Positions 26,089 through 34,562 of a stretch of DNA of 64,000 nucleotides are shown here, piece by piece. Under the pieces are notes generated by a model, which searched no databases, had not been told where the DNA came from, and saw only the letters and a list, made by a program, of their open reading frames with translations. Position 1 is the first letter of the stretch; each line of letters opens with the position of its first letter. Source of the DNA: Planctomycetota bacterium (GTDB lineage Bacteria; Planctomycetota; B15-G4); contig JAJDEP010000005.1 of the NCBI GenBank assembly GCA_029259715.1, forward strand, positions 434,001 through 498,000, written 5' to 3'. A program made the position numbers and the translations under genes.

Positions 26089-27459
26089 TCAGCCGATGTC
26101 GTCGATGAGGACCTGCGCCATGTACACGCCGAAGTCACCGCTGTTGTTGTAGAAGCGGTTCTCCAGGGCGGTTCGCAGATCGCGCTCGAACATCCGGTTG
26201 ACCTTCTCCGTCCCATTCACCTCGATTGTGACGGGCTTGCTCATGTCGACGAGTGCATCGGAGAGGTAGACCCAGATGCCGTCAAGGACGTTGGTCGTTT
26301 CGATCGTGATCTTGTTCTTCGCCCGATCGGCCGTGGCCTTGATGCGAGGAAAGTCCTCGTCATCCGGCTTGGCCGTCGCCCGGCGGTTCACCCGGCTCGC
26401 CTTCACCCAGTAGACGCTCTGATACTCCACGGCGTCGATCAGGTGATCGATCTCCATGGGCACCAGATCCCGACGGCAGCCGCGCACCCAGTCCGCGATC
26501 TTCCCACGGGCCTCGTCACCCGGCTCCATGGAGGTTCCGCTGTCCGCGATGACGGTTGCGCCCAATTCATCGAGGGCTGTCTTGTCAGCGCCACCTTCGC
26601 CACCGTTCGCGCTCACGTAGGCGATGGGCGACGGTCGGAGGTTCGAGTACAGCACGTCACCTTTCTCGGGCAGCGCCCCCGAGCGGACCAGGCAACCGGC
26701 GAACCACTGTGGAGCACGGCTCGCCAAACGCAGGGAGTCGCCGCTGGCATCCCCCCAGCCGTCCAGAACAAGGCGTGCCCGGTCATACTGTACGCGCTCG
26801 AACAGCGTCCGCATGGACGTGAGCAGCGTGTAGAGCCCATCGTAAGTCATCCAACTCGCCGTGACTTCCGTGACCTCCGCCTTGCGCCCCTTTCCAGACA
26901 TCGGTCCGAGCGGGATCATCACGATGGTGTCCTTGATCAGTTCCCCGTACATCGCCGTCGCGACTTCCGTCACGCGTTCCTCAAGGTCATCCCCGCTCAA
27001 GTTCATCACGGGCTTGAGGGCGAGAACGACACCATGGAGGTCATCGCCCTTCAGGTAGTCACCGGGCAACGAGAGCAGATACGAGATGGGCTGCTTCTCG
27101 TATGGATCCGTGAAGTTGTCGAGGAAGAATCCCTTCCCGGCCTTGGACTTGTAGGTCTTCTCTTCGCCCTTGGCGTATTCGAAGACGAGCTCCCAATCGC
27201 CCGGGAACTCCAGGGGGCTCCCGCTGAGCTTGGCGCGCTTGGAAGACTTGGCCATCGCGTCATCGAGCTCATCGAGCGAGTCGATCTGGTCGCGCAAATT
27301 CGGGTTCTCGTGCGCCTCGAAGAACGCCGTCACGTGCTTGGCGAATCCCTGGAGGTCCTTGTCCTTGATGGACGAGCGGCGCATCGCCGGGTCGTCTTCG
27401 GCTCCAACCCAAGCGGGTAGGCACAACAGGGACACAATCAGGAAGAGTCTCAGCCGCAT
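26089..27459 (-). CDS. Secreted alpha/beta-hydrolase-like protein, probably lacking the nucleophile
   Basis: A 456-residue exported protein; signal MRLRLFLIVSLLCLPAWVGA. The middle resembles an esterase/PHB-depolymerase-type fold: ISYLLSLPGDY, TIVMIPLGP, then RLVLDGWGDASGDSLRLAS and WFAGCLVRSG, where a GxSxG elbow is expected. Here the elbow reads GWGDA, so Gly replaces the catalytic Ser. The C-terminal beta-domain (TIETTNVLDGIWVYLSDALVD; PVTIEVNGTE) resembles a domain I associate with large secreted hydrolases of planctomycetes. The fold assignment is my inference; an inactive binding protein is plausible. It is transcribed with TPR proteins. Confidence 0.6.
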   Translation of the reverse strand: MRLRLFLIVSLLCLPAWVGAEDDPAMRRSSIKDKDLQGFAKHVTAFFEAHENPNLRDQIDSLDELDDAMAKSSKRAKLSGSPLEFPGDWELVFEYAKGEEKTYKSKAGKGFFLDNFTDPYEKQPISYLLSLPGDYLKGDDLHGVVLALKPVMNLSGDDLEERVTEVATAMYGELIKDTIVMIPLGPMSGKGRKAEVTEVTASWMTYDGLYTLLTSMRTLFERVQYDRARLVLDGWGDASGDSLRLASRAPQWFAGCLVRSGALPEKGDVLYSNLRPSPIAYVSANGGEGGADKTALDELGATVIADSGTSMEPGDEARGKIADWVRGCRRDLVPMEIDHLIDAVEYQSVYWVKASRVNRRATAKPDDEDFPRIKATADRAKNKITIETTNVLDGIWVYLSDALVDMSKPVTIEVNGTEKVNRMFERDLRTALENRFYNNSGDFGVYMAQVLIDDIG

Positions 27460-27553
27460 GAGTTGCCGCTCCGTCCTAGGGGGAGGTGCCGCCCGGCACG
27501 ATGACCGGCCCGGCGCTCGGATCTGCGAGTCTATCTGGCCCGATTCAGCCGGA

Positions 27554-28894
27554 TCAACGTAAGTGCATCCGACGAGCCTGTTTGCGCAGGTATAGCGCCC
27601 GATCACGTGTCGGGTCAGTGGCCACGACCTGCTCCAGCAGGTCGAGCGCTCGCTCGGGCTCGGCGTCCAGCATGAAGGCTGCCAGATTTTCTGCTGCCGA
27701 GCCCGGCTGGCCCAGGGACAGGGCCTGTTCCCAGAGGGCTCGCGCTCGGTCGGGGGACCCGGCGCCGTCGTACATGAGCGCCGCATCATTCAATACGTCA
27801 GCCCGGCGCGAATAGGACGCAACGAGTTGCTCCCAGGCCCGAAAGGCCTCTCCTTCGCGACCGGCTCGACTCAGTGTCAGGGCCCGATTCCGAGCCGCCC
27901 GCTCATGGCTCGACTGGTGACCAAGCACGAGATCATAGGCCGAAACGGCCTCGCTCCAACGCTGAGCGAGCCCGAGCCAATCCGCCAGGTCGACCACCAT
28001 CTCGATCGCGTCCGCGTCCGTTGCCTCGACCCACGGAGTCAGGCGCGACAGGGCCTCATCATGCCGCCCGAGCCGGATCAGCAAGTGGGCATGGAACCGC
28101 TCGATCTCGGCATTCCGACCCAAGTTCGCTGCCCGCATCAAGGCCTCCGCCTCTGCGGTGCGCCCGAGGCTGTCCAAGGCATGAGCGCGATACCAGGCGA
28201 TCACGGCGTCGCCCGGTTCTCCTTCCAGGCTCGCGAGCCGGCTCAACCTCTGTTCGGCCTGCGACTCCGCCGGGAGAAGCGCCATCAAGGACGCGGCCAA
28301 GACCGCGGCGTCCACTCCAGCCGCACGCGCCGACTCCCAGGCCGCGAGCCCTTCTTCGACACGGCCCTGTCGCCCGAGTTCATCGGTGAGGGCGACGCGG
28401 ACATCCGCAGTTGCCAGGCCGGCTTCGGTGGCACGCCGGAACCACACCACGGCGTCGTCCGAGCCTTCCCGACGAGCGATCAAGCCGCGGATGTAGGCCG
28501 GGTACCCGCGCGCGTTCTCGGCCCAGTCGCGCTCCATGTCCGCGGCGAGATCTTCGTCGTCTCGTCGGAAGCGCGCATAGGACCGCCAGTCGCTGGCATC
28601 CGGGTACAGGGGCGAGATTACGGACACGGCGCCGAGCGCATCGATCGCTCGAGTGAAATTCGAACGCGCCAGGTCGCGGGCGAAACGCCCCGGACTCCCG
28701 GCCGACAACTCCTCCCCGCGGACGATCCAGGCGCGACCCAGCCAGAATCGGGCCACTTCGTCGGACGGCTGCGCTTCCAACCGTTCGCTGGCCAGCACGA
28801 CGATGTCGTCCCACTGCCCAGCCGCAGCCATCTCCTCGAGGCGGTCGGCTCCCACGGCCAGACTTGCCGCGAGCAACCATCCTGCGAGGATCAC
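27554..28894 (-). CDS. Exported TPR-repeat protein
   Basis: A 446-residue protein with a short N-terminal signal (GTG start, MILAGWLLAASLAVGA) and roughly ten TPR-like helix pairs, for instance VVWFRRATEAGLA, ALTLSRAGREGEAFRAWEQL and AALMYDGAGSPDRARALWEQAL. It contains no enzymatic motif. Start and purM stop overlap as GTGA (28891-28894), so the protein is translationally coupled to a housekeeping purine gene, a curious pairing. Likely a periplasmic protein-interaction scaffold. Confidence 0.78.
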   Translation of the reverse strand: MILAGWLLAASLAVGADRLEEMAAAGQWDDIVVLASERLEAQPSDEVARFWLGRAWIVRGEELSAGSPGRFARDLARSNFTRAIDALGAVSVISPLYPDASDWRSYARFRRDDEDLAADMERDWAENARGYPAYIRGLIARREGSDDAVVWFRRATEAGLATADVRVALTDELGRQGRVEEGLAAWESARAAGVDAAVLAASLMALLPAESQAEQRLSRLASLEGEPGDAVIAWYRAHALDSLGRTAEAEALMRAANLGRNAEIERFHAHLLIRLGRHDEALSRLTPWVEATDADAIEMVVDLADWLGLAQRWSEAVSAYDLVLGHQSSHERAARNRALTLSRAGREGEAFRAWEQLVASYSRRADVLNDAALMYDGAGSPDRARALWEQALSLGQPGSAAENLAAFMLDAEPERALDLLEQVVATDPTRDRALYLRKQARRMHLR

Positions 28895-29937
28895 CCCCCC
28901 ACGTAACGAACGCCGCCGCCCGCTTCCACGGTTCCCATCAGCACCGGTTCCTCACCTTGGGCTTCCAAGCCCTGCACCATTCGATCGGCCGCCGACGCCT
29001 CGACGACCAGCACCATGCCGATGCCCATGTTGAACGTCCGGTCCATCTCGTCACGCTCCACGGGCCCACCGGCGGCGATGACCTCGAACAACGGAGGGAT
29101 TTCCCAACGCGTACGGTCGATCACCGCCCCGAGCTCGCCGGGGAGGACTCTGGGCAGGTTGTCCGTGAATCCGCCCCCCGTGACGTGGCTCATCGCATGC
29201 AAGTCGGGGTCCCGGAGGAACGCCTTCAAGCACGGCAAGTAGCAACGGTGCTCGGCCAGCAGCGCTTCACCAACGGTGGTCGTCGTCCCGGGGAGTTGGT
29301 CGGTGACATCGAGCCCCATTCGTTCGAACAGCACCTTCTGCGCCAAGGAATACCCGTTCGTGTGGAGCCCCGAGGCCTTGAGCCCGATCAACACGTCGCC
29401 CGCGTGCACGCGCTCGGGAACGAGGATGTGCGCTCGGTCCACCACCCCGACGATGAAGCCGGCCAGGTCGAAGTCCTCGGGCTGGTACAGCCCCGGCATC
29501 TCCGCGGTCTCGCCCCCGATCAATGCGACGCCTTGCTCCCTGCAGGCGCGGGCGAACCCCGAAATGAGATCCTCGAGGCGACCCTTCGGCCAATGACCGG
29601 CGACGAGATAGTCGAGGAAGAACAGGGGCTCGGCCCCCATCACCAGGATGTCATTCACGCAGTGATTGACGAGATCCGCCCCGATGGTGTCGAAGCGCCC
29701 CGCCCGACGAGCCACCATCAACTTGGTGCCCACCCCGTCGGCGCTCGAAACGAGCACCGGCTCGTCCATGGCCGAGAAGTCCGGCTTGAACAAGGCGCCG
29801 AAGCTGCCGAGCCCCGTCAGAACCGGGGGCGTGTGGGTCGACTTTGCCATGCGCGCCACCGAGCGCAGGGCCGTCGTGACGGCGTCGATGTCGACGCCGG
29901 CGTCCTTGTACGTCAGGGGGGTGCGTTGGTTGCTCAT
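28891..29937 (-). CDS. purM: Phosphoribosylformylglycinamidine cyclo-ligase (AIR synthetase)
   Basis: Catalyses the ATP-dependent closure of the imidazole ring of AIR in purine synthesis. It has 348 residues. Diagnostic segments are TYKDAGVDIDA, SADGVGTKL, DLVNHCVNDILVMGAEPLFFLDY, GGETAEMPGLY, GLKASGLHTNGYSL, HVTGGGFTDNLPR and FNMGIGM. ATG 29937 gives the standard N terminus; an upstream in-frame start at 29988 adds 17 residues without homology. It follows a Nudix gene by 31 bases on the same strand. Confidence 0.96.
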   Translation of the reverse strand: MSNQRTPLTYKDAGVDIDAVTTALRSVARMAKSTHTPPVLTGLGSFGALFKPDFSAMDEPVLVSSADGVGTKLMVARRAGRFDTIGADLVNHCVNDILVMGAEPLFFLDYLVAGHWPKGRLEDLISGFARACREQGVALIGGETAEMPGLYQPEDFDLAGFIVGVVDRAHILVPERVHAGDVLIGLKASGLHTNGYSLAQKVLFERMGLDVTDQLPGTTTTVGEALLAEHRCYLPCLKAFLRDPDLHAMSHVTGGGFTDNLPRVLPGELGAVIDRTRWEIPPLFEVIAAGGPVERDEMDRTFNMGIGMVLVVEASAADRMVQGLEAQGEEPVLMGTVEAGGGVRYVGG

Positions 29938-29968
29938 CCGCTCCAGCCTAAGGGATCGCAGCCCCTCT

Positions 29969-30499
29969 TCACGAGCCCCGGCGTGCACGATCCGTGGCCC
30001 AGCGATTCCGCCCGCGCCTCAGGTCGTCCAGGACCGCTCGGTGATTCTGGAAGGCGATGTCGTCGGGCAGCGCATCCAGCGAGGAGAAGCCGACTTCCCG
30101 ACACTCGGGGCCCGGCTCCAACTCGCCACCGACCTCCTCAGCCGTGAAGACCACCAACAGCCCCACCTTGCGTGGGTCGTCCTCCACCGTGAGCACATCG
30201 TGGAGACCCGACAATCGAACCAGGAGCCCGGTCTCCTCCCGGACCTCCCGGACCGCCGCCGTCTCGACCGTCTCGTCGATCTCAAGAAAACCAGCCGGCA
30301 GGCACCAGCTGTCGACAAAGGGCTCGATGGCACGCCTGCAGAGCAGGACGGCCCGCCCTCGGGTGACCAAGACCGCCGCCGCCGGAACCGGGTTCTCGTA
30401 GGCGACCCACCCGCACTCCGGGCACGCCAGCCGCGATCGGCCCTCTTCCTCCCGTGGGAGCAACGCTCCACCACAGGCCGTGCAGAATCGTGGCGTCAT
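29969..30499 (-). CDS. Nudix hydrolase with N-terminal zinc ribbon
   Basis: A 176-residue protein. Residues 5-30 form a four-Cys zinc ribbon (FCTACGG ... LACPECG), followed by YENPVPAA and a complete Nudix box, GFLEIDETVETAAVREVREE, that fits GX5EX7REUXEEXGU. The ribbon-plus-Nudix layout is shared with NudC-type and ADP-sugar Nudix enzymes, but NudC's SQPWPFPxS motif is absent. Substrate class is therefore open (ADP-ribose or NADH-like). TATCAT lies eight bases before the ATG, with no ribosome site. It is divergent from dxr across 44 bases. Confidence 0.86.
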   Translation of the reverse strand: MTPRFCTACGGALLPREEEGRSRLACPECGWVAYENPVPAAAVLVTRGRAVLLCRRAIEPFVDSWCLPAGFLEIDETVETAAVREVREETGLLVRLSGLHDVLTVEDDPRKVGLLVVFTAEEVGGELEPGPECREVGFSSLDALPDDIAFQNHRAVLDDLRRGRNRWATDRARRGS

Positions 30500-30507
30500 G
30501 CCGCGGG

Positions 30508-30533
30508 ATGATAGCAGTCGCCGCAGGTATACT
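30508..30533. promoter_or_regulatory. Divergent -10 elements of nudix and dxr
   Basis: TATCAT on the minus strand (30513-30508) and TATACT on the plus strand (30528-30533) stand eight and ten bases before the two start codons. The whole spacer is 44 bases, so the promoters must overlap. I see no TTGACA-like partner on either strand. Confidence 0.4.
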
Positions 30534-30543
30534 CGCCCGGTCC

Positions 30544-31689
30544 ATGACAAAACGCGTCCTCGTCCTCGGTTCGACGGGCTCGGTCGGACAGCAGGCTCTC
30601 GATGTGTTGAGCGGGGCCCGCGATTCCTTCCGAGTGGTCGGTCTCTCCGCCCACTCATCCGCCGACCTCCTCGCCTCGCAAGCCGCAGCCCACGCTCCGG
30701 TGGCGGTCTGTCTGGTCGAGGAGCGCCCGGTCTCCGTTCCCGCGGGGTGCCAGGTCCTGCATGGCGCCGACGGACTCGTCGAGCTCGTCCGGCGCACCGA
30801 ACCGGATGTGGTCATCGGCGCCATCACCGGTGCGGCAGGCCTCGCCTCGACGCTCGAGTCGGCGCGGAGCGGCGCCCACCTCGCCCTGGCCAACAAGGAG
30901 AGCCTCGTGCTCGCCGGCGACCTGGTGAAGGCGGCGTGCGCACGGTCGGGCAGCGAACTCCTGCCCGTCGACAGCGAACACTCGGCCATCGCCCAGTGCC
31001 TCGCGGGAGCCTCCCATGGCGGGGTGCGCCGTCTCGTGCTCACGGCGTCGGGCGGGCCGTTCCGCGGTCGCACCCGCGAAGACATGGCCGACGTGACCAT
31101 CGAGCAGGCCCTCAATCATCCCAGCTGGGAAATGGGCCCGCGCATCACCATCGACAGCGCCACGCTCATGAACAAGGCCCTCGAGATCGTCGAGGCCTGC
31201 CACCTCTTCGACGTGGGCGCCGACTCGATCGAAGTCGTCGTCCACCCTCAGAGCGTGATCCACTCCATGGTCGAGTTCGTGGACGGGTCCATCGTGGCGC
31301 AGCTCGGGCCACCCGACATGCGCGTGCCCATTCGTTGGGCCCTCGCCTGGCCGCAACGTATGGAGAGCGGCCATCCGCCCGTGGACGTGGCCTCCCTCGG
31401 CCAACTCACCTTCGAAGAGCCCGATCGCGAGGCCTTCCCCTGCCTCGACCTCGGCGTTCGCGTCGCCCGCGAGGGAGGACTGTCGGGTTGCGTCCTGAAC
31501 GCCGCCAACGAGATCGCCGTCGATGCCTTTCTCGCCGGCCGGCTGCCGTTCCTCGCGATCCCCACCGTGGTGACCGACGCCATGGATACCTTCGGTCATC
31601 CCTCGGCGCCGGATCTCGAGACCATCCTCGAGATGGACGGACGGGTACGCCGATACGCCGAAGAGCGTCTCCTCGCGCTCGCCCGCTGA
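30544..31689 (+). CDS. dxr: 1-Deoxy-D-xylulose 5-phosphate reductoisomerase
   Basis: The committed MEP-pathway enzyme, converting DXP to MEP with NADPH and a divalent cation. It has 381 residues. Visible marks are LGSTGSVGQQALD (cofactor loop), NKESLVLAGD, LPVDSEHSAI (metal ligands), LTASGGPFR, HPSWEMGPRITIDSATLMNK and VVHPQSVIHSMVEF. It precedes rseP by 18 bases, an order common in many bacteria, where dxr and rseP sit between frr/cdsA and bamA. Those neighbours are missing here. A TATACT element lies ten bases upstream of the ATG. Confidence 0.96.
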   Translation: MTKRVLVLGSTGSVGQQALDVLSGARDSFRVVGLSAHSSADLLASQAAAHAPVAVCLVEERPVSVPAGCQVLHGADGLVELVRRTEPDVVIGAITGAAGLASTLESARSGAHLALANKESLVLAGDLVKAACARSGSELLPVDSEHSAIAQCLAGASHGGVRRLVLTASGGPFRGRTREDMADVTIEQALNHPSWEMGPRITIDSATLMNKALEIVEACHLFDVGADSIEVVVHPQSVIHSMVEFVDGSIVAQLGPPDMRVPIRWALAWPQRMESGHPPVDVASLGQLTFEEPDREAFPCLDLGVRVAREGGLSGCVLNAANEIAVDAFLAGRLPFLAIPTVVTDAMDTFGHPSAPDLETILEMDGRVRRYAEERLLALAR

Positions 31690-31707
31690 CCCCTCGACGG
31701 ACCTCCC

Positions 31708-33534
31708 GTGCAGACCCTCGTAGGCATCCTCGATTCCGTGGGCTCCATTGCCCTCGCCGTCCTCGGCATCAGCTTCCTGATCTTCATCCACGAGGGCGGG
31801 CACTTCCTCGCGGCGCGCCTGTTCGGAGTTCGGGTCGAGACCTTCTCCATCGGCTTCGGTCCGCGCGTCTTCGGCATGCGGCGCGGTGAGACCGACTACC
31901 GCCTCTCGATCATCCCGCTCGGCGGCTACGTCAAGATGGCCGGAGAGTACGGCGACTACGACGACGACACCGTCCTCGCCGATGACGACCTCAACGCCAA
32001 GCCTGCCTGGCAACGCGCGATCATCTTCGCCGGCGGCGTCATCGTGAATTTCCTGTTCGCCTTCATCGCCTTCCCCATCGTCTTCGCGATGGGCCTGCCG
32101 GCCACGGCGCCGGTGATCGGCTCGATGACGCCGGGAGGCGCGGCCTGGCAGGCGGGCCTCCAGCCGGGTGACGAGATCCTTTCCATCGATGGGCGAAAGA
32201 TCTACGACTTCGGCGACCTGCGACTCGAGTCGGCGCTCGCCGATGACACGGGCATGCGGGCCACTATCCTGCGAGACGGCCGCGAGTTCGAACTCGGGTT
32301 GCGGCCTTTGCGCAACGAGGACGAGGATCGCTTCGAGTTGGGCATCGAGCCCGCGGTCAGCGACGAGATCCTCGTCGAACCGGGGGGCCCGGCCGAAACG
32401 GCCGGGCTGGCCGACGGCGACCGCCTGATCATGTTGGGAAACGCTGCGCCCAGCCCCGACGGCCGGGCGCTGCTGCGCGCCCTCGCCTCGCTCCGGGACG
32501 AATCGCCGCTCCCGGTGACCTACCTGCGCGACGGCCAGCGCCTCGAAACCACCATCACCCCCCGGCACGAGACCGAGCTCACCGCTCGGCCCATGCTCGG
32601 TGTCCTCAGAGGCTCCGGGCGCGTGGTCGCCTTGCGGGGCGAAGCCGCGCTCGACGGGACCCTGCCGCTGCGCAGGAATGACGTCATCCTGTCGGTCGAC
32701 GGCCGGCCCGTGACCCAGGTCGACGAGATCGAGCAGGCCCTGCGCGACGTGACCGGGGACACCGCTGTCCTCTCGGTGTTGCGTCAAGGCGACGAACGGC
32801 GTGTCGTCCTCGGCCCCGCGCACCGCCACAGCCTGCTCGCCGGAGAGATCGCCCTGGGTCTCGAGTTGGACGGCGCGCGCATCGGTGTGCAAGCCGACGG
32901 CGCCGCCGCGGATGCCGGCATGCGCAGCGGAGACGAGATCCGCTCCATCGACGGCGTCACCGTGCACCGCTACATGGACCTCGCCGAGACGGTGGCCACG
33001 GGCGAGTCGAAGCGCCACAGCATCCGCTTCTGGCGTCCTGTCGACGACCGGGAGCAAACCGTCGTAGTGGAGACACGCACGCCCGACTACTTCACGGCCG
33101 GCTTGCGCCCACGCTTCGAACAGGTCCGCCACAAGGTCGGCCTCGGCGGCGCCATCGTGGCCGGATTCGAGACGTCCATCAACAGCCTGCGCACGACCTG
33201 GCTCACACTCGTGCGCCTGATCAGCGGAGAGGTCGGCAGCAAGAACATCAGCGGCATCGTCGGCATCGGACAGGTGACCTATCAGTACGCCCACACCGAA
33301 TTCAGCCGCCTGCTGTTCTTCCTGGCGTTGCTCTCGATCAACCTCGGCTTCATCAACATCCTGCCGATCCCGGTGCTCGACGGCGGGCAGATGTTGTTCC
33401 TGCTCTTCGAGAAGATCAAAGGCTCACGCCTGAGCGAGCGCTTCCTCAATACCGCGCAGATCACCGGACTGCTCGCGATCCTGCTGCTCGTCGTCTACGT
33501 CACGTACAACGACATCCAGCGCATCATCCAATGA
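31708..33534 (+). CDS. rseP: RseP-type site-2 protease with multiple PDZ-like modules
   Basis: An intramembrane zinc protease of 608 residues, well above the roughly 450 of E. coli RseP. HEGGH at about 27-31 and LDGG near residue 558 (NILPIPVLDGG) supply the active site; PLGGYVKMAGE and the FAGGVIVNFLFAF helix are typical. Between them I count four PDZ-like units, each with a GLxxGDxxxxxxG-type turn: GLQPGDEILSIDG, GLADGDRLIML, LRRNDVILSVDG and GMRSGDEIRSIDG. RseP normally clips anti-sigma factors; extra PDZ units could alter substrate gating. The next gene's ATG overlaps the stop (ATGA). Confidence 0.93.
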   Translation: MQTLVGILDSVGSIALAVLGISFLIFIHEGGHFLAARLFGVRVETFSIGFGPRVFGMRRGETDYRLSIIPLGGYVKMAGEYGDYDDDTVLADDDLNAKPAWQRAIIFAGGVIVNFLFAFIAFPIVFAMGLPATAPVIGSMTPGGAAWQAGLQPGDEILSIDGRKIYDFGDLRLESALADDTGMRATILRDGREFELGLRPLRNEDEDRFELGIEPAVSDEILVEPGGPAETAGLADGDRLIMLGNAAPSPDGRALLRALASLRDESPLPVTYLRDGQRLETTITPRHETELTARPMLGVLRGSGRVVALRGEAALDGTLPLRRNDVILSVDGRPVTQVDEIEQALRDVTGDTAVLSVLRQGDERRVVLGPAHRHSLLAGEIALGLELDGARIGVQADGAAADAGMRSGDEIRSIDGVTVHRYMDLAETVATGESKRHSIRFWRPVDDREQTVVVETRTPDYFTAGLRPRFEQVRHKVGLGGAIVAGFETSINSLRTTWLTLVRLISGEVGSKNISGIVGIGQVTYQYAHTEFSRLLFFLALLSINLGFINILPIPVLDGGQMLFLLFEKIKGSRLSERFLNTAQITGLLAILLLVVYVTYNDIQRIIQ

Positions 33535-34562
33535 TCCCTGACGGACGCCGCGCGGGTTCTCTGCGGCCGATGCTCGAGACGCTGCGCGCACCGCTGCTGC
33601 TCTCACCGATCGCGGACGTCCTCGCCGGCGCGAGCGTTGCGATGGCCACGCTCGTCCCCGCCGGCGCTCGCGCTTCGCGCGTGCTCTTCGACTCGCCTCA
33701 CCCGGCATTGACGGTCATCGGGCGCCCCGTCGCGCTGGCGGCCCTCGTCGGCGTCTGCCTGTTGGCGTCGGGCATGGCGCAGAACGCCCTCGTCGACCAC
33801 GACGCCGATCGCGCCCGTCGCCCCGACCGCCCGCTCCCTCGCGGCGCTGTGAGCCGGACATCGGTGCGTGCGGTCCACCTCGGAGGCGCGGGCATCGCCC
33901 TGCTCATCGCGACCTTCCTGTCGCTGCCCTTCCTCGCCGTGACCTCCGGCGTCATCGTCGTGAGCGCGCTGTATCACGTCGGGCTCAAGCGTCATCGGTT
34001 GGCGGGTTCCGTCGCCCTGGGCCTGGCGCGCGGCCTGGACATGACCTTGGGGATCATGGTGGTCGACGCCATGACACCGGCCCTCACCGGCGGCGCCCTC
34101 GAACGGATCGGATGGGACGGCGGGAGTTGGCCGCTCTTCATGTTCCCCGCACTCTATGCCCTCTACATCACCGGCGCCTCGCTGCACGCGAGCACCGACG
34201 ATGTCGAGCGGACCCCGCTGCTCAGGAGCATCAGCCGGTTCGGCCTGCTCGTGTGCGGCCTGCTGCTCCTGGCCCTCGCGATGATTGCCCTCGTCGAGAC
34301 CGAGTGGCAGTTCCATTTCGGAGGTCCCTACCCCCAGACAGGACACCTCGCAGGCGCCGTCTTCATCATCGCCCTGCTGCGTCTCGTGCGCGCGGCCGCG
34401 GAGCGCCCCCCTCCGGCGGTCACGGGAGTGGCCCTGTCCAACCTGTTCCTGCTCCAAGCCGGCATCGCCGTGCACTTCGGACTGCAGACCGTGGCCGGTG
34501 TCATCATCCTGCTGCTCTACGGCATGTCGCGGCTCATGCTCCGGGTGTTCCCCCCGAGCTGA
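33531..34562 (+). CDS. UbiA-family prenyltransferase-like membrane protein
   Basis: A 343-residue protein of eight to nine hydrophobic helices. The first Asp-rich substrate motif is NALVDHDADRARRPDRPLPRG, a UbiA N/DxxxDxxxD variant, and LARGLDMTLG offers part of the second. UbiA enzymes transfer prenyl chains to aromatic or other acceptors; the acceptor here is unknown. The ATG start overlaps the rseP stop; M14 is an alternative start. Its 3' end overlaps the convergent nucleotidyltransferase gene by 29 bases. Confidence 0.83.
   Translation: MIPDGRRAGSLRPMLETLRAPLLLSPIADVLAGASVAMATLVPAGARASRVLFDSPHPALTVIGRPVALAALVGVCLLASGMAQNALVDHDADRARRPDRPLPRGAVSRTSVRAVHLGGAGIALLIATFLSLPFLAVTSGVIVVSALYHVGLKRHRLAGSVALGLARGLDMTLGIMVVDAMTPALTGGALERIGWDGGSWPLFMFPALYALYITGASLHASTDDVERTPLLRSISRFGLLVCGLLLLALAMIALVETEWQFHFGGPYPQTGHLAGAVFIIALLRLVRAAAERPPPAVTGVALSNLFLLQAGIAVHFGLQTVAGVIILLLYGMSRLMLRVFPPS

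Noticed and set aside
30655..33294. Very long open frame antisense to dxr and rseP
   Set aside because: It spans two well-supported genes on the other strand and shows no family motif.
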